The notes below the pieces were generated by a model. The model was not told the origin of the DNA, searched no databases, and saw only the letters and a list, made by a program, of their open reading frames with translations. A stretch of 64,000 bases of DNA from Bauldia sp. (GTDB lineage: Bacteria > Pseudomonadota > Alphaproteobacteria > Rhizobiales > Kaistiaceae). Positions 18,733-30,701 of the stretch are shown piece by piece (the stretch's first letter is position 1; each line of letters begins with the position of its first letter). Where the stretch lies: positions 397,937 through 461,936 of the forward strand of contig JAHCJZ010000001.1 of NCBI GenBank assembly GCA_026126025.1, read 5' to 3'. The translations under genes and the position numbers were made by a program.

Positions 18733-19855
18733 CGCCGCGCCGGACGCTGGCCTCGACCGCCGCTACATGGCCGCGGCGCTGCGGCTCGGGCGCGCCAATC
18801 TCGGCCGCACCTTCCCCAATCCGGCGGTGGGTGCACTGATCGTCCGCCACGAGCCGTCCGGCCCGCGCATCGTCGGCGGCGGCTGGACCGCCGCCGGCGG
18901 CCGCCCCCATGCCGAGGTCGAGGCGCTCGCCGAGGCCGGGGAGGAAGCCCGCGGCGCCACCGCCTATGTCACGCTGGAGCCCTGCGCCCATGAGGGCCAC
19001 ACTCCGCCCTGCGCCAACGCCCTGGTCGCGGCGGGTGTGTCGCGCGTCGTCACCGCCATCGCCGACCCCGATCCCCGCGTCTCCGGCCGCGGCCATGCCA
19101 TCCTCGAGGCCGCCGGCATCGCCGTGACGACCGGCGTTCTCGCCGCCGACGCGCGGCTCGCCCATGGCGGCCATATCAGCCGCGTCACCCGCGGCCGGCC
19201 ATGGGTGATCCTCAAGCTCGCCGTGTCGGCCGACGGCATGATCGGCCGCCGCGAGGGCGAGCGCATGATCATCACCGGGCGCCCGGCCTTCGAGCGGGTG
19301 CAGGCGATCCGCTCCGAATGCGACGCCGTGATGGTCGGCATCGGCACCGTGCTGGTCGACGATCCGCGTCTGACGGTGCGCCTTCCGGGCGCCGAGGCGC
19401 GTGACCCGATCCGCATCATCCTCGACACCAACGCGGTGATCGGCCTCGACACCAACCTCGTGAAATCCGCGCGCGAGGTGCCGCTCTGGCTGATGGTGTC
19501 CGAAACCGCGGAGGCCGAGCGCGTGACGCTGCTGGAGGCGTCGGGCGCCGTGGTGGTCCGCGTCCGCGAAGGCTCGGGCGGGCTCGACATCGAGGCGGTG
19601 TTCTCCGCGCTCGCCGAGCGCGGCCTCACTCGCGTGCTGGTCGAGGGCGGTTCGCGCGTCGCCTCGTCGCTGATCTCGGCCGGCCTCGCCGACGAGGTGA
19701 TCCTCTTCCGCGCGCCGGTGGTGGTCGGCCCCGACGGCGTGCGCGCCCTCGGCGGCCATGCGCTGTCCGCCATCGAGCGCAGCCCGCGCTATCAGCTCGT
19801 CGCCGAACAGCCGCTGGGCGAGGAGCGGATGCGCCGCTACCTCCGGACTCCCTGA
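18725..19855 (+). CDS. ribD: Bifunctional riboflavin deaminase/reductase
   Basis: RibD carries out the deamination and side-chain reduction after GTP cyclohydrolase II. The 376-residue product has the N-terminal deaminase zinc site, HAEVEAL near residue 60 and [11 protein letters not shown], and the C-terminal reductase with [33 protein letters not shown] and [17 protein letters not shown] 18725 overlaps the nrdR end. The stop overlaps ribE by one base (TGATG). Both enzymatic halves look intact. Confidence 0.95.
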   Translation: MADAAPDAGLDRRYMAAALRLGRANLGRTFPNPAVGALIVRHEPSGPRIVGGGWTAAGGRPHAEVEALAEAGEEARGATAYVTLEPCAHEGHTPPCANALVAAGVSRVVTAIADPDPRVSGRGHAILEAAGIAVTTGVLAADARLAHGGHISRVTRGRPWVILKLAVSADGMIGRREGERMIITGRPAFERVQAIRSECDAVMVGIGTVLVDDPRLTVRLPGAEARDPIRIILDTNAVIGLDTNLVKSAREVPLWLMVSETAEAERVTLLEASGAVVVRVREGSGGLDIEAVFSALAERGLTRVLVEGGSRVASSLISAGLADEVILFRAPVVVGPDGVRALGGHALSAIERSPRYQLVAEQPLGEERMRRYLRTP

Positions 19856-20448
19856 TGTTCACCGGCATTGTCACCGCGGTGGGGGAGGTCGCCTCGGTCG
19901 AGGCCGTGCGCGATATCCGCCGCATCGCCATCGCGACCGCCGAGCCGGTCGACGCCGCGCTCGGCGCGTCGATCAGCTGCTCCGGCGTGTGTCTCACCGT
20001 CACCGGCCATCTCCCGGCCAATCGCGGCTTCACCGTCGATGTCGGGCCGGAGACGCTGCGCGTCACCACCGCCGGCGACTGGCGCGCCGGCACGCGGATC
20101 AACCTCGAACGTTCGCTCCGCATGGGCGACGAGCTCGGCGGCCACCTCGTCAGCGGCCATGTCGACGGCGTCGCGACCATCACCGACCGCGTCGATCATG
20201 GCGAAACCGTCGCCTTCACCTTCGCCGCGCCGCCCGATCTCGCGCGCTTCGTCGCGGTGAAGGGCTCGGTCGCGCTCGATGGCACGTCGCTCACCGTCAA
20301 CACAGTGGAGGGCGCTGGCTTCAGCTGCCACCTCATCCCCCACACCCTCGCGGTGACCAATTGGGGCGACCGCAGGATCGGCGACCGCGTCAATCTCGAG
20401 GTCGACGTGATGGCCCGCTACGCCGCGCGCCTGGCGGAACGCGTCTAG
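19855..20448 (+). CDS. ribE: Riboflavin synthase
   Basis: This enzyme dismutates two molecules of lumazine to riboflavin. The 197-residue protein has two tandem lumazine-binding barrels: [12 protein letters not shown] and SCSGVCLTVTGH in the first, GGHLVSGHVDGVATI and VALDGTSLTVNTVEG in the second. It starts inside the ribD stop. I could not find ribBA in the window, so GTP cyclohydrolase II and DHBP synthase must be encoded elsewhere, and no FMN riboswitch is visible in front of any of these genes. Confidence 0.95.
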   Translation: MFTGIVTAVGEVASVEAVRDIRRIAIATAEPVDAALGASISCSGVCLTVTGHLPANRGFTVDVGPETLRVTTAGDWRAGTRINLERSLRMGDELGGHLVSGHVDGVATITDRVDHGETVAFTFAAPPDLARFVAVKGSVALDGTSLTVNTVEGAGFSCHLIPHTLAVTNWGDRRIGDRVNLEVDVMARYAARLAERV

Positions 20449-20527
20449 CCGCGACGCCGTTCCGCTGGACAAGCGTGGCCGCGGCGTGATTGGACAGGCG
20501 CCATCCAAAGACGAGTGACTGGAGCCG

Positions 20528-20971
20528 ATGAGCGACCCGCTGCGCTTTCTCATCATCGAAGCGCGTTTCTACGACGACCTTGCCGACGAGCTGCTGCGCG
20601 GCGCGACCGCCGCGCTCGACGCCGCCGGCGCGCGCTATGACCGCGTCTCGGTGCCCGGCGCGCTGGAGATCCCCGCGGCCGTCGCGATGGCGATCGAAGG
20701 CCCGACCTACTACGACGGCTTCGTCGCGCTCGGCTGCGTCATCCGCGGTGAGACCACGCATTACGATGTCGTCGCCGGCGAATCTGCGCGCGCCCTGATG
20801 GACCTCGCCGTGAACGAGCGGCTGGCGCTCGGCAACGGCATCCTCACGGTCGAGAATGACGACCAGGCCTGGGCGCGCGCCCGCGTGTCGGAAGAGGACA
20901 AGGGCGGCGGCGCGGCGCGGGCGGCGCTCGCCATGGTGGCGCTCCGCGCCCGGATCGAGGCCGGCCTCTGA
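20528..20971 (+). CDS. ribH: 6,7-dimethyl-8-ribityllumazine synthase
   Basis: RibH makes lumazine from the RibD product and dihydroxybutanone phosphate. The 147-residue protein has the family motifs [14 protein letters not shown] near residue 43, [17 protein letters not shown] near residue 70 with the catalytic histidine, and [12 protein letters not shown]. It is a little shorter at the N-terminus than many homologues. A TGGAGCCG box precedes the ATG. It follows ribE by 79 nt and overlaps nusB by one base. Confidence 0.95.
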   Translation: MSDPLRFLIIEARFYDDLADELLRGATAALDAAGARYDRVSVPGALEIPAAVAMAIEGPTYYDGFVALGCVIRGETTHYDVVAGESARALMDLAVNERLALGNGILTVENDDQAWARARVSEEDKGGGAARAALAMVALRARIEAGL

Positions 20972-21453
20972 TGCCGGACGCCCCGTCCGCCCGACCGGCT
21001 AACGCCCGCGGCGCCGCGCGCCTCGCTGCGGTCCAGGCGCTCTACCAGATGGATGTCGGCGGCACGTCGGTCGAGGAGGTGATGGCCGAGTTCGAGACCT
21101 GGCGCCTCGGCCACGAGCTCGACGGCGTCACCTACCGCGACGCCGACGCCGCCTTCTTCCGCGACCTCGTCGCCGGCGTCGTGCGCGACCAGCGCGCGCT
21201 CGACCCGATGATCCACGACGCGCTGGCGGCGGGCTGGCCGCTGGCGCGCATCGACGTGACGCTGCGGGCGATCCTCCGCTCCGCGGCGCAGGAGCTGTCC
21301 GGCAAGGCCGACGTTCCCGCGCGCGTCGTCATCACCGAATATGTCGACGTCGCCAAGGCGTTCTTCGACGGCGACGAGCCGCGGATCGTCAACGGCGTCC
21401 TCGACGCGCTCGCCCGGCGCCTTCGCCCCGGCGAATTCGCCGGCCGCGCCTGA
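20971..21453 (+). CDS. nusB: Transcription antitermination factor NusB
   Basis: NusB, with NusE (S10), binds boxA RNA to keep RNA polymerase going through rRNA operons. The 160-residue all-helical protein shows [20 protein letters not shown] at the start, [19 protein letters not shown] in the middle and [29 protein letters not shown] near the end, the family signature. It starts in the ribH stop (TGATG). Its place between ribH and thiL is widely conserved. Confidence 0.95.
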   Translation: MPDAPSARPANARGAARLAAVQALYQMDVGGTSVEEVMAEFETWRLGHELDGVTYRDADAAFFRDLVAGVVRDQRALDPMIHDALAAGWPLARIDVTLRAILRSAAQELSGKADVPARVVITEYVDVAKAFFDGDEPRIVNGVLDALARRLRPGEFAGRA

Positions 21454-21457
21454 GCCG

Positions 21458-22423
21458 ATGGCCGGCGACCGCACCCGGCCCGGCGAGTTCGCTCTCATCG
21501 ACCGCCATTTCCGGCCGCTGGCCGGGGAGGGGGCGTTCGGCCTCGCCGACGACGCCGCGCTGGTCGCGCCGCGCCCGGGCGAGGAGATCGTCGTCACCAA
21601 GGACATGATCGTCGAGGGCGTCCACTTCTTCCCCGACGACCCGCCGGCGGCGATCGCCGCCAAGGCCTTGCGGGTGAACCTCTCCGACCTCGCCGCCAAG
21701 GGCGCCGGGCCTTTCGGCTATTTCCTCGGCCTTGGCCTCCGCGACGGCTGGACCGAGGACTGGGTCGCCGCATTCGCCGCAGGCCTCGCCGCCGACCAGC
21801 GGACCTTCGGCGTCGCGCTGCTCGGCGGAGACACCACGCGAGCCGGCGAGCGCACGATCGTATCCATCACCGCGCTCGGCCGCCTGCCGGCGGGCACGAT
21901 GGTGCACCGCTCCGGCGCGCGCCCCGGCGACGTCGTGATGGTGACCGGCACCATCGGCGACGCCGCGCTCGCCTTGCATCAGCAGAAGGCCGGCCGGCTC
22001 GCGCCCGTCGCGCTCCACCGGCGCTTCCTCTATCCTGAGCCGCGCGTCGCCCTGGCGCCGCTCGTCCGCCGCTTCGCCCACGCGGCGATGGACGTGTCCG
22101 ACGGCCTGGTCGGCGACCTCGGCCATCTCTGCCGCGCCTCGGGCGTCACGGTGGAGATCGACGCTGCCGCCGTTCCCCTTTCCCCAGACGCCGCCGCGCT
22201 CATCGATGCCGAGCCCGCGCTCCTCGCGACCGCGCTCACCGGCGGCGACGACTACGAGCTCCTGATGGCCATCGCCCCGGCCGACGCCGATGCCTGCGCC
22301 GCGGCGGGAACCACCGTGACGCCGATCGGCCGCATCGTCGCCGGGGAGGGGCCCCCGACCATCCGCGGCCATGACGGGCAACCGCTCCACTTCCAGCGCA
22401 GCGGCTTCGACCACTTCGCCTGA
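21458..22423 (+). CDS. thiL: Thiamine-monophosphate kinase
   Basis: ThiL phosphorylates thiamine monophosphate to the active diphosphate cofactor. From the ATG at 21458, four bases after nusB, the protein has 321 residues. The ATP/Mg-binding AIR-synthase-like motifs are visible: GLADDAALVAP, KDMIVEGVHFF, LRVNLSDLAAKGA, LLGGDTTRA, AAMDVSDGLVGDL and TGGDDYELL. An earlier in-frame start at 21341 would sit inside nusB and was rejected. Confidence 0.94.
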   Translation: MAGDRTRPGEFALIDRHFRPLAGEGAFGLADDAALVAPRPGEEIVVTKDMIVEGVHFFPDDPPAAIAAKALRVNLSDLAAKGAGPFGYFLGLGLRDGWTEDWVAAFAAGLAADQRTFGVALLGGDTTRAGERTIVSITALGRLPAGTMVHRSGARPGDVVMVTGTIGDAALALHQQKAGRLAPVALHRRFLYPEPRVALAPLVRRFAHAAMDVSDGLVGDLGHLCRASGVTVEIDAAAVPLSPDAAALIDAEPALLATALTGGDDYELLMAIAPADADACAAAGTTVTPIGRIVAGEGPPTIRGHDGQPLHFQRSGFDHFA

Positions 22424-22438
22424 ACCCAAACCAACTGC

Positions 22439-22600
22439 ACCGTCCCGGGCTTGACCCGGGACCCATTGGCCGTACCACGAGCGTCGCACAGCCGACCGTG
22501 CGCTGGTCGCGCAGAAGGCGCGGGCTTCGCCCGCGAATCTGACGCTGGGTCCCGGGTCTCGCGATGGCGCTTAGCGCCACGCGGCCCGGGATGAGCGGGA
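22439..22600. repeat. Intergenic inverted repeat, family C copy 1
   Basis: CCGTCCCGGGCTTGACCCGGG and ACCCATTGG on the left face CTGGGTCCCGGG and GGCCCGGGATG on the right, with smaller hairpins (GCGCGGGCTTCGCCCGCG) between. It lies between thiL and an MFS gene. A second copy is at 41550. Confidence 0.75.
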
Positions 22601-22654
22601 GGTGGTTGGCGCCCTCCTTGCCGCCGCGTGGCGCCGGGAGCAGGGTCCGGCGCC

Positions 22655-23878
22655 ATGGCCAGCCCCGCATCGCCCGAGTCGCTCGACCCGCACGCATCGC
22701 GGACGGTGTGGCTGCTGACGACCTCCTTCGCGCTGGTCGGGCTGGCGCCGCTGGTCGTGGTGACGCTGGGCGGGCTGGCCGGCGAGGACCTCCTCGGCGC
22801 GGACAAGTCGCTCGCGACGCTGCCGGTCGCCGGCTACAATGTCGGCCAGGCGCTCTTCGCCATTCCCGCCGCGCGGCTCGCCGAGCGGCTCGGACGCCGC
22901 GCCGGGCTGATGTCGGGCGGCAGCATCATCGTCGCCGGCTCGCTGCTCGCGATGGGCGCGCTTCTTCTGTCCTCCTTCTGGCTGTTCGCCGCGGCGCTGC
23001 TCCTGATCGGCTGCGCCGGCTCGTTCGCGCAGCAGCATCGTTTCGCCGCCATCGAGACCGTGCCGGCGGCGCATCGCGGGCTCGCGATCTCGCGCGTCCT
23101 CATCGGCGGGCTGGCGGTGGCGGCCGTGGGGCCGCCTGTGATCCTCGCCACCCGCGACCTCTTCAGCCCCGGCCTTCCCTTCGCCGGCGCCTTCATTGCC
23201 CTGATCGCGGTCGCCCTGCTGTCGCTCGTCGTCCTCCGTCGCCTCAGCCTCGCGCCGCCGCGGACGGCGACCGGCGCGGTCGGCCCCGACGCGCGGCCGC
23301 TCTCGGTGATCGCGCGCCAGCCGCGCTTCCTCATCGCGCTCCTCTGCGCCGCGGCGTCCTATGCGCTGATGGCGATGGTGATGACCGCCGCGCCGCTGGC
23401 GATGGTCGAGCACCATCATCACAGCCAGTCGGACGCCGTCCTCGGCATCCAGTGGCACGTGCTGGCGATGTTCGCGCCGAGCCTCGTCACCGGCCGCCTG
23501 ATCGCGCGGTACGGCAAGGAGCTCATCACTGCGGTCGGCCTCGGGCTTCTCTTCGTCAGCGCGCTGGTGGGGATCGCCGGCACCGCCGTCCTTCACTTCT
23601 GGGCGATGCTGATCGTCCTCGGCGTCGGCTGGAATTTCGGTTTCGTCGGCGCGACGGCGCTCCTCGCCGAGACCTATACCTCCGCCGAGCGCGGCCGGGT
23701 CGAAGGCTTCAACGATTTCGTGGTGTTCGGCACCATGGCCGCCGCCTCTTTGCTGTCCGGCGAGCTCCTGGATTCCGCGGGCTGGACCGGGGTCAACATC
23801 ACCGTCCTTCCGATCGTCGCCACGGTCCTTGCCCTCCTCCTGTTCCTCGTGATGAGGCAGCGTCGTCAGCCCGCCTGA
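22655..23878 (+). CDS. Major facilitator superfamily transporter
   Basis: The 407-residue protein has about twelve membrane helices. Helix 2 ends in the loop AARLAERLGRRAGL, a variant of the MFS motif A (G...DR.GRR) between helices 2 and 3. A histidine-rich loop EHHHHSQSDAV lies between helices 7 and 8. I cannot name the substrate. It is independent of thiL, being separated by a repeat, and is followed by the hppA promoter region. ATG 22655 (MASPASPES) has AGGG upstream; the track to 22628 adds nothing conserved. Confidence 0.9.
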   Translation: MASPASPESLDPHASRTVWLLTTSFALVGLAPLVVVTLGGLAGEDLLGADKSLATLPVAGYNVGQALFAIPAARLAERLGRRAGLMSGGSIIVAGSLLAMGALLLSSFWLFAAALLLIGCAGSFAQQHRFAAIETVPAAHRGLAISRVLIGGLAVAAVGPPVILATRDLFSPGLPFAGAFIALIAVALLSLVVLRRLSLAPPRTATGAVGPDARPLSVIARQPRFLIALLCAAASYALMAMVMTAAPLAMVEHHHHSQSDAVLGIQWHVLAMFAPSLVTGRLIARYGKELITAVGLGLLFVSALVGIAGTAVLHFWAMLIVLGVGWNFGFVGATALLAETYTSAERGRVEGFNDFVVFGTMAAASLLSGELLDSAGWTGVNITVLPIVATVLALLLFLVMRQRRQPA

Positions 23879-23908
23879 ATTGTTTGTTGTGCAACACTTT
23901 TCGGCATC

Positions 23909-23937
23909 TTGACTGTCCCTGACCTGCAAGCCATACC
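23909..23937 (+). promoter_or_regulatory. Putative sigma-70 promoter of hppA
   Basis: TTGACT (23909-23914), a 17-nt spacer and CATACC (23932-23937) lie about 130 nt ahead of the hppA start. The leader between them contains GC-rich inverted segments. The -35 box is near consensus and the -10 is weak. Confidence 0.45.
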
Positions 23938-24065
23938 GAGCCCGCGCGATTTCGGAAGGCTGTCGCGGGGGGTTTTGCCTTCCTGTCCTTCATGGTCGGC
24001 CGGAAAGCGGACGCAGCTGCCGAGCGGCAGTCTTGCGAACCGTTTCGTTATGGAGAGGTGACGCA

Positions 24066-26186
<2,121 letters not shown>

Positions 26187-26206
26187 GACCCACCTTCGCG
26201 TGATCG

Positions 26207-26235
26207 AAGGGGCGTCGGCCATGCCGGCGCCCCTT
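26207..26235 (+). terminator. Terminator after hppA
   Basis: AAGGGGCG-TC-GGC, a CAT loop and GCC-GG-CGCCCCTT form a stem with one internal mismatch, followed by TGTCATTT. It lies 21 nt after the hppA stop. Confidence 0.65.
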
Positions 26236-26263
26236 TGTCATTTCCCCGGGCGTGGGTCGCCCC

Positions 26264-26350
26264 CCGTCATTCCGGCGAAGGCCGGAATCCAGACCACGAA
26301 CACAGAGGCACGCGGCTCTGGACCCCGGCCTTCGCCGGGGTGACGACAGG
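26264..26350. repeat. Intergenic inverted repeat, family B copy 3
   Basis: CGTCATTCCGGCGAAGGCCGGAAT pairs in part with ACCCCGGCCTTCGCCGGGGTGACG across an 18-nt variable centre. It lies between convergent hppA and bamE. Confidence 0.85.
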
Positions 26351-26366
26351 GAGGTGAGGGAGCCGT

Positions 26367-26834
26367 CTACCGGCTGCTGATGCCGCGCAGGATCTGCTGG
26401 ATGAAGTTGAGGTCCTCGCCGCCGGTCGGCGTCGTCTGGGTGACGAAGTCGAACACCACGCCGTCCTGGAGGCCGTAATCGGCGACGCGAGTGACGCGGC
26501 CATTGCCGTCGAAATAGACCGCGACGACGCGCTGGTCGACGACCTGAGAATTGACGAACTGCACCGCCTGCCGGCGCGTCTGGCTGATGTAGTAGAAGAC
26601 CTCGCCGCCGAAGCTCGCCGTGGTCGACGGCGTGCCGAGCGCGACGAGCACCTGCTCGCGGCTTGCCCCGATCGGCACCTGCTGCAGCGCGGTGTCGCTG
26701 AGGATGTGGCCGTGCTGGGTGGTCTGGCCGAAGCCGCCGCCGGTCGCGCCGCAGGCCGCCAGGAGCAAGGCCGTGGCGCCCGCCGCGATCAGCGGAACGG
26801 CGCGGCGGAAGGTGGCGCGGCTGGTGGACACCAT
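26367..26834 (-). CDS. bamE: Outer membrane lipoprotein BamE (SmpA/OmlA family)
   Basis: BamE is a small lipoprotein of the Bam complex that inserts beta-barrel proteins into the outer membrane. From ATG 26834 the 155-residue precursor has a signal peptide ending in the lipobox LLLAAC. The SmpA/OmlA domain follows with LQQVPIGASREQVLVALGTPSTT and a strand pair ending VAVYFDGNGRVTRVADYGLQDG. It converges with hppA and diverges from the bc1 chaperone gene. A start at 26861 is less likely because the lipoprotein signal begins at MVSTSRATFRR. Confidence 0.92.
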   Translation of the reverse strand: MVSTSRATFRRAVPLIAAGATALLLAACGATGGGFGQTTQHGHILSDTALQQVPIGASREQVLVALGTPSTTASFGGEVFYYISQTRRQAVQFVNSQVVDQRVVAVYFDGNGRVTRVADYGLQDGVVFDFVTQTTPTGGEDLNFIQQILRGISSR

Positions 26835-26942
26835 GAGCAAGACTCCCCAGATTCTTGGCATTCCTCCTAGCCTGCGCTAGGGCTCGACGCAACGACGGCC
26901 CGGCCCGCACCCCGCCGGCCCCGCCCGAACCCCAGGATCGAC

Positions 26943-27503
26943 ATGCTGACCCGTCTGTTCGGCCACAGAGGCGAAGACCGGAAGCGACTCAACCAAGCTT
27001 CGCGCGCTCTCTACGAGACAATCGTGGCGCAGGCGCGTCAGCCGCGCCTTTATTCCGCGTTCGGCGTCCCGGACACCGTCGCCGGGCGGTTCGAAATGGT
27101 AGTGCTCCATCTCGTCCTCCTGTTCCGCCGGCTGGGCGGGGCGGGGGACGAGGCGCAGGCGATGGCCCAGGCCGTGTTCGACACCTTCGCCACCGACATG
27201 GACCGCTCGATGCGCGAAATGGGCATCGGCGACCTTGGCGTGCCGAAGCGCATGAAGGCGGTGGGCAAGAGCTTCTACGGCCGGCTCAACGTCTATGGCG
27301 CCGCGCTCGCCAATGGCGACCGCGCGTCCTTCGCGGCGGCGCTGCAGCGCAATCTCTTCCCCGAGGACAGCGCGCCGCCGGCGATGGATGGCCTGGCGGA
27401 CTACGCCTTCGGGGAGGCGGCATTCCTCGGCGAGCAGGAGCTTCCGCCGGTCCTCGACGGGCGCGTCGTCTTCGCGCCCGCAAACGCGGCGGTCGCGTCG
27501 TGA
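26943..27503 (+). CDS. Ubiquinol-cytochrome c reductase assembly chaperone (CBP3/UQCC1 family)
   Basis: The 186-residue protein matches the CBP3/UQCC family that assists cytochrome b assembly in the bc1 complex. Visible motifs are ALYETIVAQARQPRLYSAFGVPDTVAGRFEM near residue 23 (as separate segments) and AVFDTFATDMDRSMREMGIGDLGVPKRMKAVGKSFYGR in the middle, which is the strongest family mark. It is fused in transcription to yceD by a GTGA overlap. Its role in bacteria is inferred mainly from mitochondrial and Rhodobacter work. Confidence 0.88.
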   Translation: MLTRLFGHRGEDRKRLNQASRALYETIVAQARQPRLYSAFGVPDTVAGRFEMVVLHLVLLFRRLGGAGDEAQAMAQAVFDTFATDMDRSMREMGIGDLGVPKRMKAVGKSFYGRLNVYGAALANGDRASFAAALQRNLFPEDSAPPAMDGLADYAFGEAAFLGEQELPPVLDGRVVFAPANAAVAS

Positions 27504-28036
27504 GCGAGCCGGTCCTCCTGTCGCGGCCGATACCGGTCGCGACCATCCCCGCCGAGGGCCTCAAGGTCGACGTCGTCGCGACCGACGAGGAGCGGGCGGC
27601 TATCGCCGGGGCGTTCGGCCTGCTGGAATTGCGCCGGCTCTCGGCGGAGCTGACGCTGGAGCGGGGGAAGCGCGACGTCATCGGCCTCGACGGCCGGCTG
27701 ACCGCGGAGCTGACGCAGGCCTGCGTGGTGACCCTGGTGCCGGTCGTGCAGGCGATCGACGAGGCCATGCAGCGCCGCTTCGTGCCCGAGGACGACGCGG
27801 CCCGGGCGACCGCGGAGATCGTCGTCGATCCCGAGGCCGACGAGCCGCCCGACACCTACGCCGGCGGCCGCATCGATGTCGGCGCCGCCATCGTGGAGGA
27901 GCTTGCGCTCCGCATCGACCCCTATCCGCGCGCGCCGGGCGCCGAACTGCCGGAGGAAGCCGCCGCGGACAAGCCGAATCCTGAGGATTCGCCTTTCGCC
28001 GCCCTTGCTGGCATGAAGCTCCACCGCGACCATTGA
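27500..28036 (+). CDS. yceD: YceD/DUF177 family protein
   Basis: The 178-residue product belongs to DUF177, a protein usually encoded next to rpmF-plsX and linked to 23S rRNA or ribosome accumulation. Visible features are [33 protein letters not shown] with the conserved cysteine, [29 protein letters not shown], and the C-terminal [15 protein letters not shown]. The GTG start at 27500 overlaps the previous stop. Gene rpmF (L32), which sits here in many bacteria, is absent at this place. Confidence 0.88.
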   Translation: MSEPVLLSRPIPVATIPAEGLKVDVVATDEERAAIAGAFGLLELRRLSAELTLERGKRDVIGLDGRLTAELTQACVVTLVPVVQAIDEAMQRRFVPEDDAARATAEIVVDPEADEPPDTYAGGRIDVGAAIVEELALRIDPYPRAPGAELPEEAAADKPNPEDSPFAALAGMKLHRDH

Positions 28037-28149
28037 CGGGACCGCCAAGGCGCGTTCTATGCCGGCTCGAAACACGATGTTTGCACCCTTCGCCCGATGA
28101 AGCGCCCCGGGGCCAATTGCGGCCGGATCAACCGGGCCGCCGGATTTCA

Positions 28150-29217
28150 ATGCCACACAGCGTGACCATTTCCATCGACGCGATGGGCGGCGACCACGGC
28201 CCCGAGGTGACCGTCGCCGGCGCCGATCTCGCCTACCGCGAGAGCCCGGATCTGCGGTTCCAGTTCTTCGGCGAGGAGCCGGTGATGCGGCCCTGGCTCG
28301 ACCGCCATCCGGCGCTGTCCTCGGTCTCGGCCGCGATCCACTGCGACGTGACCGTGCAGATGCACGACAAGCCGAGCCAGGCGCTCCGCCGCGGCCGCTG
28401 GCGCTCCAGCATGTGGCGCGCGATCGAGGCGGTGAAGAAGGAGGAGGCCGCGGTCGCGGTCTCCGCCGGCAACACCGGCGCGCTGATGGCGATGGCGCGC
28501 TTCTGCCTCCGCCCGCTCGCCGACATGGACCGACCGGCTATCGCCGGCCTCTGGCCGACGCTGGCCGGCGAGAGCATCGTCCTCGACCTCGGCGCCACCG
28601 TCGGCGCGGACGCGCGGCAGCTGGTGGACTTCGCGCTGATGGGCGGCGCGATGGCGCGGGCGCTCTTCCAGAAGCCGCGCCCCAAGGTCGGCCTCCTCAA
28701 CATCGGCGTCGAGGAGGTGAAGGGCCTTGAGGAAGTGCGGGAGGCGGGGCGCCTCCTTCGCGAGATCGACAATCCGCATATCGACTATGTCGGCTTCATC
28801 GAGGGCAATGATGTCGGCAAGGGCCTGGTCGACGTCGTGGTCACCGAGGGCTTCTCCGGCAACATCGCGCTGAAGATGGCCGAGGGCACGGCGCGGCAGA
28901 TATCCGTCTATCTCCGCGAAGAGATGAGCCGCAACTGGCGGGCGCGGCTCGGTTATCTCCTCGCCCGGCCCGCCTTCACCCGCCTTCGCCGCAAGATCGA
29001 CCCCAACCGCATCAATGGCGGCGTCTTCCTTGGCCTCAACGGCATCGTCATCAAGAGCCATGGCGGCGCGGATGCGCTGGGCTTCGCCGCTGCCATCCGC
29101 AACGCCGCGGCAATGGTGAGGAACGGCCTCCTCGACAAGATCAGGCAGGACATCGGGGCGCTGCACCAGGCCGGCCGGACCCTGCCGATCGCCGCGACCG
29201 CGGCGGGTGCGCTGTGA
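28150..29217 (+). CDS. plsX: Phosphate acyltransferase PlsX
   Basis: PlsX turns acyl-ACP into acyl-phosphate for phospholipid synthesis by PlsY. From ATG 28150 the 355-residue protein starts [25 protein letters not shown] and contains [64 protein letters not shown] and [13 protein letters not shown], all family marks. A longer frame from 28033 is possible but lacks conservation. The stop overlaps fabH (GTGA). Confidence 0.95.
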   Translation: MPHSVTISIDAMGGDHGPEVTVAGADLAYRESPDLRFQFFGEEPVMRPWLDRHPALSSVSAAIHCDVTVQMHDKPSQALRRGRWRSSMWRAIEAVKKEEAAVAVSAGNTGALMAMARFCLRPLADMDRPAIAGLWPTLAGESIVLDLGATVGADARQLVDFALMGGAMARALFQKPRPKVGLLNIGVEEVKGLEEVREAGRLLREIDNPHIDYVGFIEGNDVGKGLVDVVVTEGFSGNIALKMAEGTARQISVYLREEMSRNWRARLGYLLARPAFTRLRRKIDPNRINGGVFLGLNGIVIKSHGGADALGFAAAIRNAAAMVRNGLLDKIRQDIGALHQAGRTLPIAATAAGAL

Positions 29218-30191
29218 CCGAAGCGCGGACGGTCATCCTCGGCACCGGCGGCTACCTTCCCGAGAAGGTGCTGACCAATGACGACCTTGCGAAGATGGTC
29301 GACACGTCGGACGAGTGGATCGTCCAGCGCACCGGCATCCGCCGCCGCCACATCGCGGCGGAAGGCGAGACCACCTCCGACCTCGCCACAGCCGCCGCGC
29401 GGCAGGCGCTCGCCAATGCCGGGCTCACCCCCGCCGACATCGACCTCATCCTCGTCGCCACCACCACGCCGGACCTCACCTTCCCGGCGACCGCCGTGCT
29501 GGTGCAGTCGAAGCTCGGCATGACCCATGGCGCCGCCTTCGACCTCCAGGCGGTGTGCTCGGGCTTCATCTACGGCCTCACCATGGCCGACGCGATGCTG
29601 AAGGCCGGGCAGGCGAAGCGAGCGCTCGTCATCGGCGCCGAGACGATGTCCCGCCTCCTCGACTGGGGAGACCGCACCACCTGCGTCCTCTTCGGCGACG
29701 GCGCCGGCGCGGTGGTGCTCGGCATCGACAGCCAGCCGGCCAAGCCCGCGGGGAAGGGCATCCTCCACGCCCAGCTGCGCTCCGACGGTAGCCATCGCGA
29801 GAAGCTCTATGTCGACGGCGGCCCGTCGACGACGCAGACCGTCGGCCATCTCCGCATGGAGGGGAAGGAAGTCTTCAAGCACGCCGTCGGCATGATCACC
29901 GATGTCATCGAGGCCTGCTTCGCCGCGACCGGCCTGTCGGCGTCCGACATCGACTGGTTCATTCCGCACCAGGCCAACATCCGCATCATCGACGCCAGCG
30001 CCAAGAAGCTCGGCATCCCGCTCGAGCGCGTCGTGCGCACCGTCGAGAACCACGGCAACACCTCCGCGGCCTCGATCCCGCTCGCGCTCCACACCGCCGC
30101 GTCGGACGGCCGGCTCAAGCCCGGCGACCTCCTGCTCCTCGAGGCGATGGGCGGCGGCTTCACCTGGGGCTCGCTCCTCCTCCGCTGGTAG
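29214..30191 (+). CDS. fabH: 3-oxoacyl-ACP synthase III (KASIII)
   Basis: FabH starts type II fatty acid synthesis by condensing acetyl-CoA with malonyl-ACP. The 325-residue thiolase-fold enzyme has the catalytic cysteine C115 in [14 protein letters not shown], the histidine in [11 protein letters not shown] and the asparagine in [15 protein letters not shown]. The C-terminal [14 protein letters not shown] is typical. It is translationally coupled to plsX, so initiation of fatty acid and phospholipid synthesis share a transcript. Confidence 0.96.
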   Translation: MTEARTVILGTGGYLPEKVLTNDDLAKMVDTSDEWIVQRTGIRRRHIAAEGETTSDLATAAARQALANAGLTPADIDLILVATTTPDLTFPATAVLVQSKLGMTHGAAFDLQAVCSGFIYGLTMADAMLKAGQAKRALVIGAETMSRLLDWGDRTTCVLFGDGAGAVVLGIDSQPAKPAGKGILHAQLRSDGSHREKLYVDGGPSTTQTVGHLRMEGKEVFKHAVGMITDVIEACFAATGLSASDIDWFIPHQANIRIIDASAKKLGIPLERVVRTVENHGNTSAASIPLALHTAASDGRLKPGDLLLLEAMGGGFTWGSLLLRW

Positions 30192-30241
30192 CGGAGAGGC
30201 AGAATCCTCTTTTGCCGCCAGCGGTTGCAGGCCGGTTCGTG

Positions 30242-30270
30242 TTGACCACGAACCTGTGAACCAATAGGGT
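30242..30270 (+). promoter_or_regulatory. Putative promoter for ihfA-merR
   Basis: TTGACC (30242-30247), a 17-nt spacer and TAGGGT (30265-30270) lie 81 nt upstream of the ihfA ATG, in the 159-nt gap after fabH. Confidence 0.5.
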
Positions 30271-30350
30271 CACACCCTTCTGTCGGGGCAGGGGGGAGCC
30301 GGCTGTCGCGCTTTGCGAGGCCAGCATCCTTCGTGGGACGAAGCGGGGCG

Positions 30351-30701
30351 ATGAGCGGCAAGACTGTGACGCGGGCCGATCTTTGTGATGCGGTCCATCG
30401 GCGGGTGGGTCTGTCGCGTACCGAGTCCGCCGCGCTGGTCGAATCCGTCCTTGCCGAGATCAGCGACTGCATCGTGCGCGGCGAGCCGGTGAAGCTCTCG
30501 TCCTTCGGCACCTTCGTGTCGCGGCCGAAGGGCCAGCGCGTCGGACGCAATCCCAAGACCGGGCAGGAGGTGCCGATCTCCCCGCGCCGCGTCATGGTGT
30601 TCAAGTCGAGCAACGTGCTGAAGCAGCGGGTCAATGGCGCACTGGTGGGCAGCGGCGTCGCCGTTGACACATCGGACGAATCCGACGATTCCGACGATTG
30701 A
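30351..30701 (+). CDS. ihfA: Integration host factor subunit alpha
   Basis: IHF-alpha with IHF-beta bends DNA sharply and shapes promoters and recombination sites. The 116-residue protein has the DNABII start [21 protein letters not shown], the [23 protein letters not shown] beta-arm with the intercalating proline, and [12 protein letters not shown]. The last 16 residues are aspartate- and serine-rich, an extension seen in some alphaproteobacteria. A GTG at 30333 is a possible earlier start. The gene ends inside the merR-type start (TGATG). Confidence 0.94.
   Translation: MSGKTVTRADLCDAVHRRVGLSRTESAALVESVLAEISDCIVRGEPVKLSSFGTFVSRPKGQRVGRNPKTGQEVPISPRRVMVFKSSNVLKQRVNGALVGSGVAVDTSDESDDSDD

Noticed and set aside
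20449-20527. FMN riboswitch before ribH, or in front of nrdR-ribD
   Set aside because: The gap is only 79 nt and lacks the conserved multi-branch pattern; the gap before nrdR is filled by a repeat.
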